64,000 nt of DNA, taken from NCBI RefSeq assembly GCF_030518235.1, contig NZ_JAULSA010000001.1:620001-684000 (forward strand), given 5' to 3'. Source of the DNA: Saccharibacillus sp. CPCC 101409. Its GTDB lineage: Bacteria > Bacillota > Bacilli > Paenibacillales > Paenibacillaceae. Positions 35,291 through 44,371 of the stretch are shown here, piece by piece; within the stretch, counting starts at the first letter, position 1; every line of letters begins with the position of its first letter. The translations under genes and the position numbers were made by a program. The notes below the pieces were generated by a model. That model did no database searches. It saw only the letters and a program-made list of their open reading frames with translations, and was not told the DNA's origin.

Positions 35291-36091
35291 ATGACGGGAG
35301 AACGGCTGGTATTCTGGGGGACCGGGGACGCGATGGGCGTGCCGAGGGTATACTGCGGCTGCGGGGTTTGCGAAGAAGCGAGAAGCGGAGGCGTCAACCG
35401 GAGGATGAGATCGCTGGTGCGTGTGGAGAACGGGGAAGGAGGCTTTCTGATCGACTGCGGGCCGGACTGGAAAGCACAGATGGAGATGAACGGGCTCCGG
35501 ACGGTGGATACGATTCTGGTGACGCATGCCCATTTCGATCATATCGGCGGGCTGCCGGAGTGGGCGGATCAATGCAGATGGACGGGAATGCGCGGGAAGC
35601 TGTTTGCGCCGGCGGAAGTGCTGGAAGCGATCCGGGAGCGCAATCCGTGGCTGGACCGGAATCTGGAGCTGAAAGAAACGGAGCCGGGGTTGAATTTGGG
35701 CGGTTGGAGCGTGTTTGGCTGGAAAGTCAATCACGGGCAGAACGGTTACTCATATGCGTACCGGCTGGAGAAAAGGAACTTCGTCTGGGCGTACTGTTCG
35801 GATTCGATCGGGCTGTCCGAAGAAGAGATCGAGCCGCTGCGCGGACTGGATCTGCTGGTGCTGGGGACGAGCTTTGTTCGGGAAGACGCAGAGTACGCCA
35901 CGCGTTCGGTGTACGATATGCGCGAAGCGGCGGAACTGCTGGCGGAGATCCGGCCGAAGCGGGCGCTTTATACGCATATGTCGCACGACGTGGACCTGAC
36001 GAATCCGCCGGAGCTGCCCGGAGGAGCGGCGCTGGCCCGGGCGGGGCTGGAGGTTGGGCTGGAACGGCATGATCGCAAGGAAGGGCAGTAA
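35291..36091 (+). CDS. Metallo-beta-lactamase-fold hydrolase (PhnP-like)
   Basis: A 266-residue metal-dependent hydrolase. The N-terminus has GTGDAMGVPRVYCGCGVCEEAR (about 10-31), with a Cys-rich segment like the structural zinc site of PhnP-type cyclic phosphodiesterases. The active-site motif THAHFDHIGG covers residues 78-87 with His79, His81, Asp83 and His84, and further ligands lie in YCSDSIG (about 176) and YTHMSHDVD (about 229). PhnP opens 1,2-cyclic ribosyl phosphates, but relatives act on other phosphodiesters, so substrate is open. GGGAAGGTGAAGGG precedes the ATG. It is not next to phosphonate lyase genes; a PhnE-like permease lies 28 kb away. Confidence 0.82.
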   Translation: MTGERLVFWGTGDAMGVPRVYCGCGVCEEARSGGVNRRMRSLVRVENGEGGFLIDCGPDWKAQMEMNGLRTVDTILVTHAHFDHIGGLPEWADQCRWTGMRGKLFAPAEVLEAIRERNPWLDRNLELKETEPGLNLGGWSVFGWKVNHGQNGYSYAYRLEKRNFVWAYCSDSIGLSEEEIEPLRGLDLLVLGTSFVREDAEYATRSVYDMREAAELLAEIRPKRALYTHMSHDVDLTNPPELPGGAALARAGLEVGLERHDRKEGQ

Positions 36092-36233
36092 GAACAATGG
36101 TGGCCGGACGCCTCGTGCGGGTAAATAACCGTATATCCCCGCGGAGCAGGCGGATACGACGCAGGGCACGAAGCCGCTAAAGCGGCCCGACGCCCGCGCC
36201 GCCTGCTTCGCTTTGCAAAAAGGAGGGCCGATC

Positions 36234-36554
36234 ATGTGGCTCGTTAATCCGGCGGAAACTTTTTCCGATCCGACCTTCCGCTTTGTCTGGCTGCTTGAGT
36301 TGATCGTTTTACTGGCTTTGATCGTAACGGCGATGCGCTTTACCCGCCGCGCCTGGATCAGCGCCGCCGTTCTGCTCGGTATCGGGCTGCTCGCGACGCT
36401 GCCCGGCTTGGTCTACCGGCTGTTCAATCCCGATCCGCAAGGGGCGTTGATCGATATTCCGCTGCTGTTCATGTTTCCGCTGATGGCGGTAAGCCTTGTA
36501 TGGGCGATTGCCGCCTGGGCGGTTCGATTGTCGAGAAAAAGAACGGCGCATTAA
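36234..36554 (+). CDS. Small membrane protein with three membrane segments (106 aa)
   Basis: A 106-residue protein starting at ATG 36234, with AGGAGG (36221-36226) 7 bases upstream. Hydrophobic segments lie at about 15-35, 43-61 and 75-98, with basic residues between. No recognised domain. It is a single gene closed by a strong terminator; function unknown. Confidence 0.75.
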   Translation: MWLVNPAETFSDPTFRFVWLLELIVLLALIVTAMRFTRRAWISAAVLLGIGLLATLPGLVYRLFNPDPQGALIDIPLLFMFPLMAVSLVWAIAAWAVRLSRKRTAH

Positions 36555-36567
36555 AAAGATCCCAACG

Positions 36568-36620
36568 AAAGCCCGCTTCGAACGGGAAGGCGCAAAGCCG
36601 AATCGAAGCGGGCTTTTTTT
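36568..36620 (+). terminator. Terminator after the 106-aa membrane protein gene
   Basis: AAAGCCCGCTTCG pairs with CGAAGCGGGCTTT over 13 bp, with a run of seven T. Confidence 0.93.
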
Positions 36621-36779
36621 GCGTATTCGCAAGTTCAGCCCCGCCGGCGGATGGTATAATGTTTCCAACAGTATACGGCGGTACGGCCCGCGCGCCGACC
36701 GGCACGGCTGCGCGCCGCCGCCGGCTTTCGGTGCCCAAACAGAAGCTGCCGGCCGCGAAAGGGGTTCGTCCGATCCGGA

Positions 36780-39002
36780 ATGAAAAGAAAATGGTTTTAC
36801 CGCCTGCTGCTGTCCTACGCGCCGATTCTGCTGCTGATCGTTCTGGCGCTGATTGTGTTCTTCTATTTGAAATGGAACGCCGAAACCAAAGTGCGCATGC
36901 AGAATACGAACGAGCTGTTCGCTTCCCATGTAGTCAGCGTGCTGGATTCGCCGATGAAAACGATCGAGCGTTTCGTGGTCCAGCAGATGCTGACCGACGA
37001 GCGGGTCCAGGAGTATCTGTACAGCACCGATCCGGCGACGCCTTACGAAGTATCGCAAATTTCCGAGCGTTTGACGAATATGAAAACGCTCTTTCCGATC
37101 ACCGGCGACGTCTATTTGTATAAAACGTCCGCGGACGAAGTCATTACGACCAGCGCGCTGTTCAAATCCGGGACTGCGTTCGCGGATCGCGAATTTCTCC
37201 GCCGGGCTATGGACGGCGGCGGAGCGCGCTGGTCCGCGCCGCGTTCTTTCCGCCAGTTCGAAGCGGAAGCGCCGACCGAAGTCGTATCGCTGGTCAAACG
37301 CGTGCCCGTGACTTCGGCTGCGGGCAAAGGGCTGATCGTCGTCAACGTGCAGATCGACGCGGTCCGGCGTTCGCTGCAAACGATCAATCGGGACGCGCCC
37401 GGCTATCTGGCGCTGAGCGGCGCGCTGGAAGAACCGATTTACGCCGCGGACGAGCCGATGCCGGAAGAATGGGAGCTCAGCGGGGCGGAATCTTCGTATA
37501 CCGGCTGGCATCTGTCCGCCGGTATTCCCCAGTCCGATGCGCGCCTGGCTTCGATCTTTCTCAACACCTGGGCGCTGCCGACGCTGGCCGTGATCCTGCT
37601 CGGCATTCTCGTCCTGACTTACGTCACCCATCGCAACTACAAGCCGATCGAACAGATCATGATGCAGCTCGACCGGTATACGCTGAAGCGCAGCCTGCAG
37701 ATCGGGCGAAGCGACAGCCATAACGAATTTCATTTTATTTCGACCGCGCTCGACAATCTGATGGAGCGCTCGAACGAATTCGAAGCCCGGCACCGCGACG
37801 ATCTGATGATCCGCAAACGCTACTGGTTCTACGAGCTGCTGGACGGAAACTTCTCCCTGTCCGGCGCGGAATGGAAGCGGGAAGCGCAGGAACTCGGGCT
37901 GCCGGACGCGTTTGACTCCACTCTCGTCGCCGTTACGGTGCTGGATAACCGCGAACGGTTCGATTCCGCCTACAGCAAACGCGACCAGACGCTGCTGAAG
38001 TTCGTCGTGCAGGGCGTCTGGGACGAGATTTGCGGCAATCACGGCATGAAAGCCTGGTCGGAGTGGAAAGAAGACGAGCAGCTGTGCTCCATCTTGTATC
38101 TCGGCGAACGAAGCGACGCGGCGTCGGTGCTGCGGGTGGCCGGCGAACTGAAAGACTGGGTGGAAAACAACCTCCAATTCACCGTTTCGCTGTACCTCGG
38201 CACAACCGCCGAAGGCAGCGAAGAGATTCCGCGTTCGTACCTGGCCGCTTTGCAGGCGGGACAGTACCGGACGGTGCACGGGTACAACCGGATCTATCCG
38301 GCTTCGGAATGGCGGCTGGCCGCCAAAGGCGATCTGCACGCGCATCTCACGGCGGTCAAGCGGCTCGTCCAGGCGATCCGCGCCGCCGACGCGGGCTGGA
38401 CGGAGCTGCTGCACAGTTTGTTTGCGAATATCAAGCGAGACGAGCTGCCGCGCGAGCGGCGGGGCGAGATCATCGGCTACTTGTTTTATTTGCTGGACAA
38501 AGAAAGCGAAGAACTGCCGGAGAAACTGCGGACCGGCTGGACGGAAGCGCTCGGCCGCTACCCGTCCGCCGCGATTCAAAGCCGGGAGCTGAACGACGAT
38601 ATGGAGCACAGTCTGCTTCCGCTGCTGCGCGATCTGGCGGATGCGGTGCGTCGGTGGCGCGAAGCAGACAGCGGATCGGCGCCCGTGGAGCAGATCGTCG
38701 ATTACCTGAACCGCGAATTCGCCAACTCGGCGCTTTCGCTCGATCATCTCGGCGATGTGTTCGGCATGTCTCCGCGCGCGGTGAGCAAGCTGTTCAAAGC
38801 GGGGACGGGCATCCGCTTCGTGGATTACGTCATGGAACTGCGGATGAAGAAAGCGGAGCTGCTGCTGCGGGAAACGGGACTGCCCGTCCAGACCGTCGGC
38901 GAGCAGGTGGGCTATCCCCAGGTGATTTCGTTTATCCGCACGTTCAAACGCTATGCGGGAGTGACGCCGGGCGAGTACCGCAAGCTTCCGGAGCGCCCGT
39001 GA
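36780..39002 (+). CDS. Membrane-bound AraC-family regulator with extracellular sensor
   Basis: A 740-residue one-component regulator. A membrane segment at about 8-30 is followed by an extracytoplasmic sensor of Cache type (about 35-255), a second membrane segment (about 263-283), a cytoplasmic linker and an AraC double helix-turn-helix at the C-terminus (about 640-738), with SALSLDHLGDVFGMSPRAVSKLFKAGTG and VGEQVGYPQVISFIRTFKRYAGVTPGEYR. This architecture is common in Paenibacillaceae beside sugar importers, where it senses a sugar or wall fragment outside and activates the neighbouring operon. TATAAT at 36655-36660 is a candidate -10. The importer operon starts 284 bases downstream, the likely target. 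Confidence 0.9.
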   Translation: MKRKWFYRLLLSYAPILLLIVLALIVFFYLKWNAETKVRMQNTNELFASHVVSVLDSPMKTIERFVVQQMLTDERVQEYLYSTDPATPYEVSQISERLTNMKTLFPITGDVYLYKTSADEVITTSALFKSGTAFADREFLRRAMDGGGARWSAPRSFRQFEAEAPTEVVSLVKRVPVTSAAGKGLIVVNVQIDAVRRSLQTINRDAPGYLALSGALEEPIYAADEPMPEEWELSGAESSYTGWHLSAGIPQSDARLASIFLNTWALPTLAVILLGILVLTYVTHRNYKPIEQIMMQLDRYTLKRSLQIGRSDSHNEFHFISTALDNLMERSNEFEARHRDDLMIRKRYWFYELLDGNFSLSGAEWKREAQELGLPDAFDSTLVAVTVLDNRERFDSAYSKRDQTLLKFVVQGVWDEICGNHGMKAWSEWKEDEQLCSILYLGERSDAASVLRVAGELKDWVENNLQFTVSLYLGTTAEGSEEIPRSYLAALQAGQYRTVHGYNRIYPASEWRLAAKGDLHAHLTAVKRLVQAIRAADAGWTELLHSLFANIKRDELPRERRGEIIGYLFYLLDKESEELPEKLRTGWTEALGRYPSAAIQSRELNDDMEHSLLPLLRDLADAVRRWREADSGSAPVEQIVDYLNREFANSALSLDHLGDVFGMSPRAVSKLFKAGTGIRFVDYVMELRMKKAELLLRETGLPVQTVGEQVGYPQVISFIRTFKRYAGVTPGEYRKLPERP

Positions 39003-39034
39003 CGCAAAAGTTTAGCGGGGAGAAATGTTTATCG

Positions 39035-39079
39035 GCCGGCGAAAGGCGCGCAAAGACGGGGCGCGCCCGCCGGCTTTTT
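39035..39079 (+). terminator. Terminator after the AraC-type gene
   Basis: GCCGGC...GGCGCGC pairs with GCGCGCC...GCCGGC, followed by five T and, after AACG, six more T. It separates regulator and importer transcripts. Confidence 0.8.
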
Positions 39080-39153
39080 AACGTCTTTTTTCAGGAAGAA
39101 ACCGCGCCGCGTAAGCGTATGAACGCAAATGCTTATCCCGGGAAAATTGAAAA

Positions 39154-39182
39154 TTGTTCCTCCGGCCGCCTTCCCCTATAGT
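39154..39182 (+). promoter_or_regulatory. Promoter of the second sugar-importer operon
   Basis: TTGTTC (39154-39159), 17 bases, TATAGT (39177-39182), about 105 bases before the first permease gene. The imperfect -35 is consistent with activation by the AraC-type protein upstream. Confidence 0.55.
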
Positions 39183-39286
39183 CAAAGTGTGCCCGGAACG
39201 ATCCTGCAGGAGTCCGCACATTTCCGATACTTATCCGGCGAGGGAGCGTATGCGCCCCGCTTGCCGCGATCGAAGGAGGCGGTTCC

Positions 39287-40180
39287 ATGAGCCGGACCTG
39301 GAGGCGGAATCTTCCCCTCTTGCTGATGTTCGTGCCCGTTATTTTATTTTTCGTCGTATTCAAGTACGTACCGATCGGCGGAGCGATTATCGCATTCAAG
39401 AAATACAATCTGATGGAAGGCGTTCTGCACAGCCCGTGGGTAGGCATGGACAATTTCCGCATGCTGTTCAGCACGCCGACGACGCTGGAGATCATCCGCA
39501 ATACGCTGATGCTGAGTCTGCTGTCGATCGTGGTCGGGTTTCCGTTTCCGATCGTTCTGGCGATTCTGCTCAACGAAGTGGGCCGCATGTGGTTCAAACG
39601 GATCGTCCAAACGCTGGTATATCTGCCGCACTTTTTCTCCTGGATTATTGTAAGCGGCATCATCGTGACGGTATTCTCGCAGCAAAACGGGCTGGTGAAC
39701 GGAATCTGGGAAAGCCTGACCGGCCAATCGTATCCGTTTCTGTACCGCGAAGGCTCGTGGCTGTCGATCTTCGTCGGCTCGGGCGTCTGGAAAGAAGCCG
39801 GCTTCAGCGCCATTATTTATCTGGCCGCGCTCAGCGGCATCGATCCCACGCTGTACGAAGCGGCCGAGATGGACGGAGCGTCCAGATGGAGGCAGATGTG
39901 GCATGTGACGCTTCCCGGTCTTCGGGTAACGATCGTGCTGATGCTGATTCTGTCGCTCGGACGAGTGATGGAAGTCGGTTTCGACCAGGTGTATATGCTG
40001 CAAAACTCGTCGGTGTCGGACATCTCCGAGGTCATCAGCACCTATATTTACAAAGTCGGTCTGATGGGCTCGCAGTTCAGCCTGACCGCCGCGATCGGAC
40101 TGTTCGAGTCGCTGGTGGGTCTGGTGCTGGTGCTCGGCGCCAACGCCGTCGCCAAGAAGTTCGGCAGTGGATTATGGTAA
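39287..40180 (+). CDS. ABC sugar permease, LplB type (AraC-controlled locus)
   Basis: A 297-residue permease with six membrane segments, the first at about 9-26 (LPLLLMFVPVILFFVVFKYV). The ATPase-contact loop is TLYEAAEMDGASRWRQMWHVTLPGL (about 186-210). GAAGGAGG lies 8 bases before the ATG. It pairs with the LplC-type permease 18 bases downstream, and no ATPase is encoded, as in the other importer of this window. The substrate is unknown; the GH43-like enzyme at the end of the operon suggests a plant or microbial polysaccharide fragment. Confidence 0.9.
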   Translation: MSRTWRRNLPLLLMFVPVILFFVVFKYVPIGGAIIAFKKYNLMEGVLHSPWVGMDNFRMLFSTPTTLEIIRNTLMLSLLSIVVGFPFPIVLAILLNEVGRMWFKRIVQTLVYLPHFFSWIIVSGIIVTVFSQQNGLVNGIWESLTGQSYPFLYREGSWLSIFVGSGVWKEAGFSAIIYLAALSGIDPTLYEAAEMDGASRWRQMWHVTLPGLRVTIVLMLILSLGRVMEVGFDQVYMLQNSSVSDISEVISTYIYKVGLMGSQFSLTAAIGLFESLVGLVLVLGANAVAKKFGSGLW

Positions 40181-40198
40181 AAGAAAGGAGCGGCCGCT

Positions 40199-41074
40199 AT
40201 GAGAAAATCGCTCGGTGAGCGTATCGGCCAGGCGGGTGTCTACATCGTATTGAGCGCGGCCGGGCTGCTGTGCCTGCTGCCGCTTGTGCATATCGCGTCG
40301 ATGTCCCTCAGTTCGCTGCAGGCCGTATCGGCGGGCAAAGTTACCCTGTACCCGGTGGACTTCTCTTTCTCGGCGTACCGGCAGCTGTTCGAAGGAACCT
40401 CGATCGTGAACGCTTTCGTCAACAGCGTGGTCATCACGGTGGTCGGCGTCGCGCTCAGCATGCTGTTTACGATCCTGGCGGCTTATCCGCTGACCCGGTC
40501 TTACTTCTGGGGCCGCCAGGCGTTTACGATGGGCATCGTATTCACGATGCTGTTCGGCGGCGGGTTGATCCCGACTTACTTGACCGTGCGCAATCTGGGT
40601 CTGATCGACAGCTACTGGGCGTTATGGCTGCCGGGTCTGGTCAGCGTGTTCAATCTGTTGGTGCTGCGCAGTTTTATGCAAAATATCCCGGAAGAAGTCG
40701 ACGACGCCGCCCGGATCGACGGGTGCGGAGAATGGCGCTATCTGCTGCGGATCGTGCTTCCTCTGTCAACTCCCGTGCTTGCGACGCTGGCTTTGTTCTA
40801 CGGCGTGGGCTACTGGAACTCGTTTTTCAACGTGCTGATGTATATCAATACGCCGGACAAATACAATATCGCCGTGCTGGTCCAGCAGATGATCCAGAGT
40901 CAGATGATGCTGGCGCAGATGAGCACGTCGAGTTCGTCGGAGAATCTGGTCCTGTCGCCGGACATGGTCAATTCGGCCGCCATTATCGTGATGGTCCTGC
41001 CGATGCTGGTCGTTTACCCGTTTTTGCAAAAGCATTTTGTCAAAGGTGTCATGATCGGCGCCGTGAAAGGATAA
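40199..41074 (+). CDS. ABC sugar permease, LplC type (AraC-controlled locus)
   Basis: A 291-residue permease with six membrane segments. It carries the contact loop EEVDDAARIDGCGEWRYLLRIVLPL (about 163-187) and the C-terminus HFVKGVMIGAVKG typical of the family. AAAGGAGC lies 8 bases before the ATG. Transmembrane partner of the LplB-type protein encoded just upstream. Confidence 0.9.
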   Translation: MRKSLGERIGQAGVYIVLSAAGLLCLLPLVHIASMSLSSLQAVSAGKVTLYPVDFSFSAYRQLFEGTSIVNAFVNSVVITVVGVALSMLFTILAAYPLTRSYFWGRQAFTMGIVFTMLFGGGLIPTYLTVRNLGLIDSYWALWLPGLVSVFNLLVLRSFMQNIPEEVDDAARIDGCGEWRYLLRIVLPLSTPVLATLALFYGVGYWNSFFNVLMYINTPDKYNIAVLVQQMIQSQMMLAQMSTSSSSENLVLSPDMVNSAAIIVMVLPMLVVYPFLQKHFVKGVMIGAVKG

Positions 41075-41098
41075 TTGATAATCGGGGAGGCATATGCG

Positions 41099-42724
41099 AT
41101 GAAAATGGCGAAGTCCGCAAAAGCCGCGGCATTGGCCGCGGCGCTGCTGACAGTGACGGTGCTGTCGGCATGCAGTAAAGACGAAGTAACGGCCGACAAA
41201 GCGGCTAAGGAAGGCGAGAAGCCGAATCTGACCGTATCGATGTACGACCGGGGCAATGTGCCGAAAGAGATGGGCACGATCGACAATAACCGCTGGACGA
41301 AATGGCTAAACGAAAACGTTCCGGTCAATGCGCAGTATATCCCGATCCCGCGCGGCGAATCGGTACAGAAACTGAATCTGCTGTTCGCGTCGGGGGACGC
41401 GCCGGACGTGGTATTCGAATTCGATACGGGCTTTCGCAACCAGCTCTATCAGCAGAAGCAGCTGCTGCCCGTGGACGACCTGATCGAGAAATACAGTACC
41501 AACTACAAAGAACTGATGGAGAAATATCCGGTCATGAAGAAAGCCGCCGTCAAACCGGACGGGAAAATGTACGAATTCGGCCGCGTCGGCTACCTGACAG
41601 GCTTCCAGGCGCTGTTTATCCGGCAGGACTGGCTGGACAATCTGGGTTTGAAAGCGCCGGAAACGGCGGAGGAATTTTTTGAAGTCGCCAAAGCGTTTAC
41701 CGAGCAGGACCCGGACGGCAACGGCGTGAACGATACCTTCGGCACCGCGCTGAGCGGCGAGACCGGCGGCACGATCGGCACCATGTTCCAGAGTGTCGGC
41801 TGGGTGCTGCAGGACGGCAAACTGGTGCGCGCCTGGGACCAGGCGAACGCCGCCAACGACTTCAAGAAGCGTTTATACGACGCCGGCACGGTGGACAAAG
41901 ACTTCCTCGCCGACAAGAACGGGCAGAAAGCGCAGCAGGACTGGAACAACGGCAAGATTGGCATCTTCGTCGGCCGCACCATCGATCTGGCGAACGTCGG
42001 CCAGTACTATGAGCAGCTGAAGAAAAACGTGCCGGAAGCCGAAGTCAAAGCGATCAAACTGCCGAGCTCCGAATTCGGCCGCTTTGCGATCGGGGTCAAC
42101 AATCCGGTGCAGATGACGACCGTGATCAACGCCAACGCCAAAAACCCGGAAGCCGCTATGCAGTATATCGACTTTATGGCTTCGAAAGAAGCCGTGGACA
42201 TGCTTCGCTTCGGCGAAGAAGGCGTCGATTCGGTCAAAGGCGAAAACGGCTGTCTGCGCCCGATCGACGGCGAGAAATTCAATCAGGAAGTCGCCTGGAA
42301 TCTCGACTTTCAGCTGCTGCTTTCCCGGGTCGAAATGGGCGAATGCGGCAGCATCCTGAGCCAACTGGACCCTTCCAAGCCGCTGGAGAAAGAATTTATG
42401 GAGCTGGTCAAAGAAAACGACGAAGCCAACCTGAGCCCGGATGTGGAATATGCGTCGATCACGCACGGCGAGCATATGCCGACGCTGCCGGACGATCTGA
42501 GCGTCATCAACGCCAACGTGTCCAAGATCGACGATATTTACAATAAGGCGATCACGTCCGGCTCCGCTTATACGGTGGACCAGGCGTATGCGGATGCGCT
42601 GAATTTGTGGAAGAAGTCCGGGGGCGAACAGCTTGAGACGTTCTACGCCGACTGGTACGACACCAATAAAGACACGGCTTTCCTGGCCAAAGACATGTGG
42701 GAATTTATCGAACCGAAGAAATAA
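41099..42724 (+). CDS. Extracellular sugar-binding lipoprotein (AraC-controlled locus)
   Basis: A 541-residue lipoprotein starting at ATG 41099, where GGGAGG (41085-41090) gives 8-base spacing. The signal peptide (about 1-24) ends in lipobox LSAC with Cys25. The mature part is a large solute-binding protein of the LplA/YtcQ type; DPDGNGVNDTFG (about 203-214) looks like a calcium-binding loop. It feeds the two permeases upstream. The ligand cannot be read from sequence. The GH43-like gene begins 20 bases after the stop. Confidence 0.88.
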   Translation: MKMAKSAKAAALAAALLTVTVLSACSKDEVTADKAAKEGEKPNLTVSMYDRGNVPKEMGTIDNNRWTKWLNENVPVNAQYIPIPRGESVQKLNLLFASGDAPDVVFEFDTGFRNQLYQQKQLLPVDDLIEKYSTNYKELMEKYPVMKKAAVKPDGKMYEFGRVGYLTGFQALFIRQDWLDNLGLKAPETAEEFFEVAKAFTEQDPDGNGVNDTFGTALSGETGGTIGTMFQSVGWVLQDGKLVRAWDQANAANDFKKRLYDAGTVDKDFLADKNGQKAQQDWNNGKIGIFVGRTIDLANVGQYYEQLKKNVPEAEVKAIKLPSSEFGRFAIGVNNPVQMTTVINANAKNPEAAMQYIDFMASKEAVDMLRFGEEGVDSVKGENGCLRPIDGEKFNQEVAWNLDFQLLLSRVEMGECGSILSQLDPSKPLEKEFMELVKENDEANLSPDVEYASITHGEHMPTLPDDLSVINANVSKIDDIYNKAITSGSAYTVDQAYADALNLWKKSGGEQLETFYADWYDTNKDTAFLAKDMWEFIEPKK

Positions 42725-42744
42725 GCGAAACGAGGAGGAACGGC

Positions 42745-43653
42745 ATGAAGTTTACGGATACCGACCGCGGGCACGCGCACGCCAAAGACCCCGCGGTCGT
42801 CAGGCTGAACGACGTTTATTATCTCTACTATACGCTGATCCTGCACGATTCCGCCGGCGAATGGTCAGGCCGGGGAATCGGGATCGCGCGCAGCGGCAAT
42901 CTGCAAGATTGGGTCAAGATCGGCGAGGTGCCGATCGAACAGGAATGCGAGCGAAACGGCATCTGCGCGCCCGGCGCCATCGTGCTGGACGGCCGCGTGC
43001 ACCTATTCTACCAGAGCTACGGCAACGGGCCCAAAGACGCGATCTGCCACGCGATTTCCGAAGACGGCGTTCATTTTGCCAAAGACGCTTCGAATCCCGT
43101 ATTCTCCCCGCACGGAGACTGGAATAACGGCCGGGCGATCGACGCGGACGTGATCGTCCGGGAAGACCGGCTGCTGCTTTATTTCGCCACGCGCGATCCG
43201 CTGGGCAAAGTACAGATGCAGGGCGTGGCCGGCGCGGCGCTGGATTCCGGCTTCGGACGAGCAGCCTGGACGCAGCTGTGCTCGGAATCGATCCTGAAGC
43301 CCGAGCTTGCATGGGAACAGGATTGTATCGAAGCGGCGGCCCTGTGCGAGCACGGCGGCAAATTGTATATGTTCTACGGAGGCGCCTACAATAACGCTCC
43401 GCAGCAGATCGGCTGCGCGGTCAGCGAAGACGGCGTGCGCTGGGAGCGGATTTCCGACGAGCCGTTTCTGCGAAGCGGCGAGCCGGGCAGCTGGAACTCC
43501 AGCGAATCGGGCCATCCGTTCGTATTCGCGGACGACGACGGCCGGACGTATCTGTTCTTCCAGGGCAACAACGACGGAGGACGCTCCTGGTATTTGTCGA
43601 TGGCGGAGATCGGGTGGGAGAATGGGCTGCCGTACATAAAACCGGCTGCTTGA
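42745..43653 (+). CDS. GH43-like five-bladed beta-propeller glycosidase
   Basis: A 302-residue cytoplasmic protein (no signal peptide) starting at ATG 42745 behind GAGGAGG. The three acids expected in a GH43-like propeller are present: Asp15 in HAKDPAVVRL (candidate base), Asp135 in IDADVIV (candidate pKa modulator) and Glu196 in CIEAAAL (candidate acid). Repeated blade motifs (YYLYYT, LHLFYQSYG, LYMFYGG, YLFFQGNN) fit the fold. It closes the importer operon, so it probably cleaves the imported oligosaccharide; arabinosidase, xylosidase or galactosidase activity are all possible. GH117- and GH32-like relatives share the fold and are not excluded. Confidence 0.72.
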   Translation: MKFTDTDRGHAHAKDPAVVRLNDVYYLYYTLILHDSAGEWSGRGIGIARSGNLQDWVKIGEVPIEQECERNGICAPGAIVLDGRVHLFYQSYGNGPKDAICHAISEDGVHFAKDASNPVFSPHGDWNNGRAIDADVIVREDRLLLYFATRDPLGKVQMQGVAGAALDSGFGRAAWTQLCSESILKPELAWEQDCIEAAALCEHGGKLYMFYGGAYNNAPQQIGCAVSEDGVRWERISDEPFLRSGEPGSWNSSESGHPFVFADDDGRTYLFFQGNNDGGRSWYLSMAEIGWENGLPYIKPAA

Positions 43654-43663
43654 TTGTAGAGAA

Positions 43664-43775
43664 AGTCCTATTCGTAAAAAAAGCATGGGGTCTGTGGGAG
43701 AGATTCGTTCGCATGTACTTTCGATATGTCTTTCTTCGAAAGTCTTGACTGCATTGAATTTCTCTCTTCGCTTAA
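43664..43775 (-). repeat. Structured intergenic element, copy 3 (short variant)
   Basis: The plus strand reads AGTCCTATTCG (43664-43674), GGGAGAGATTCG (43697-43708), an inner stem ACTTTCGA / TCGAAAGT (about 43717-43743) and GAATTTCTCTCTTCGCTT (43756-43773). Read on the opposite strand this order matches copy 2 (57616-57728): flank AGTCCTATTCG, outer arms GAGAAATTC / GAATTTCTC, variable inner hairpin, TTCGCTT flank. Only the inner hairpin sequence differs. It lies 10 bases after the GH43-like gene. Confidence 0.6.
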
Positions 43776-43801
43776 CGGCTTTACTTTAAATCGTACTTCC
43801 T

Positions 43802-43845
43802 CAGCACCGAAACAGCCGGATATAAGTCCGGCTGTTTTGGTGCTG
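43802..43845. terminator. Long hairpin downstream of the GH43-like gene
   Basis: CAGCACC-GAAACAGCCGGA pairs with TCCGGCTGTTTT-GGTGCTG over 18-19 bp with one bulge. The T-rich right arm could stop transcription leaving the importer operon. Confidence 0.65.
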
Positions 43846-44095
43846 TCAGATTGTCGAGAACGATTGGATGTAAACCTGATTAGACAATACTTTGTCGACT
43901 CTTGATCCGCGGTTTATGTTCGCCTGAAACGCACACGCTTTAGGTGCGATTCCATCCTGAGACTTCGTACACGGATTGGGTACGAATCTCAGGCGAATAT
44001 AGCCTTACCTTTGGCGCTGACAAGGCAGCAGGTTCGATTGGAAGGAAAGGCCGGGGAATAGGCTGGAGCAATAAAGCGAGCGGCAGGGCGAATCC

Positions 44096-44283
44096 AAATA
44101 GCTGCGTATAGGCCCTTATTCCGGCTTAATCTTACGTTTTTGAGAAAATAACTGCGCTGATACAATTATTTCGAGCATTTCCGCTTCGATTCGGCTTTTG
44201 GCTCCCGAATAGCTGCACCAGCGTCGCTATTTGAAAAAATCGAAGAGTTTCGCCCAAAATAAGTGTACCTGTGCCGCTATTTT
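44096..44283. repeat. Four-copy array of short A/T-rimmed elements
   Basis: Elements of about 25 bp begin at 44096, 44146, 44207 and 44256, each opening AAATA-x-xTG and closing in (C)TATT(T). The clearest is GAATAGC-TGCACCAGCGTC-GCTATTT, with a 6-7 bp stem. Spacing is about 50, 61 and 50 bases. Similar architecture with different sequence recurs at about 7048-7310. Confidence 0.55.
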
Positions 44284-44371
44284 CCGTTTGGGACACCGGC
44301 TGTTTTGGTGTTGGGGTAGGCCGTGCATGCAAACGCAGCGACGTGCATCTTTACCTGCCTTTTCGGCCTCT

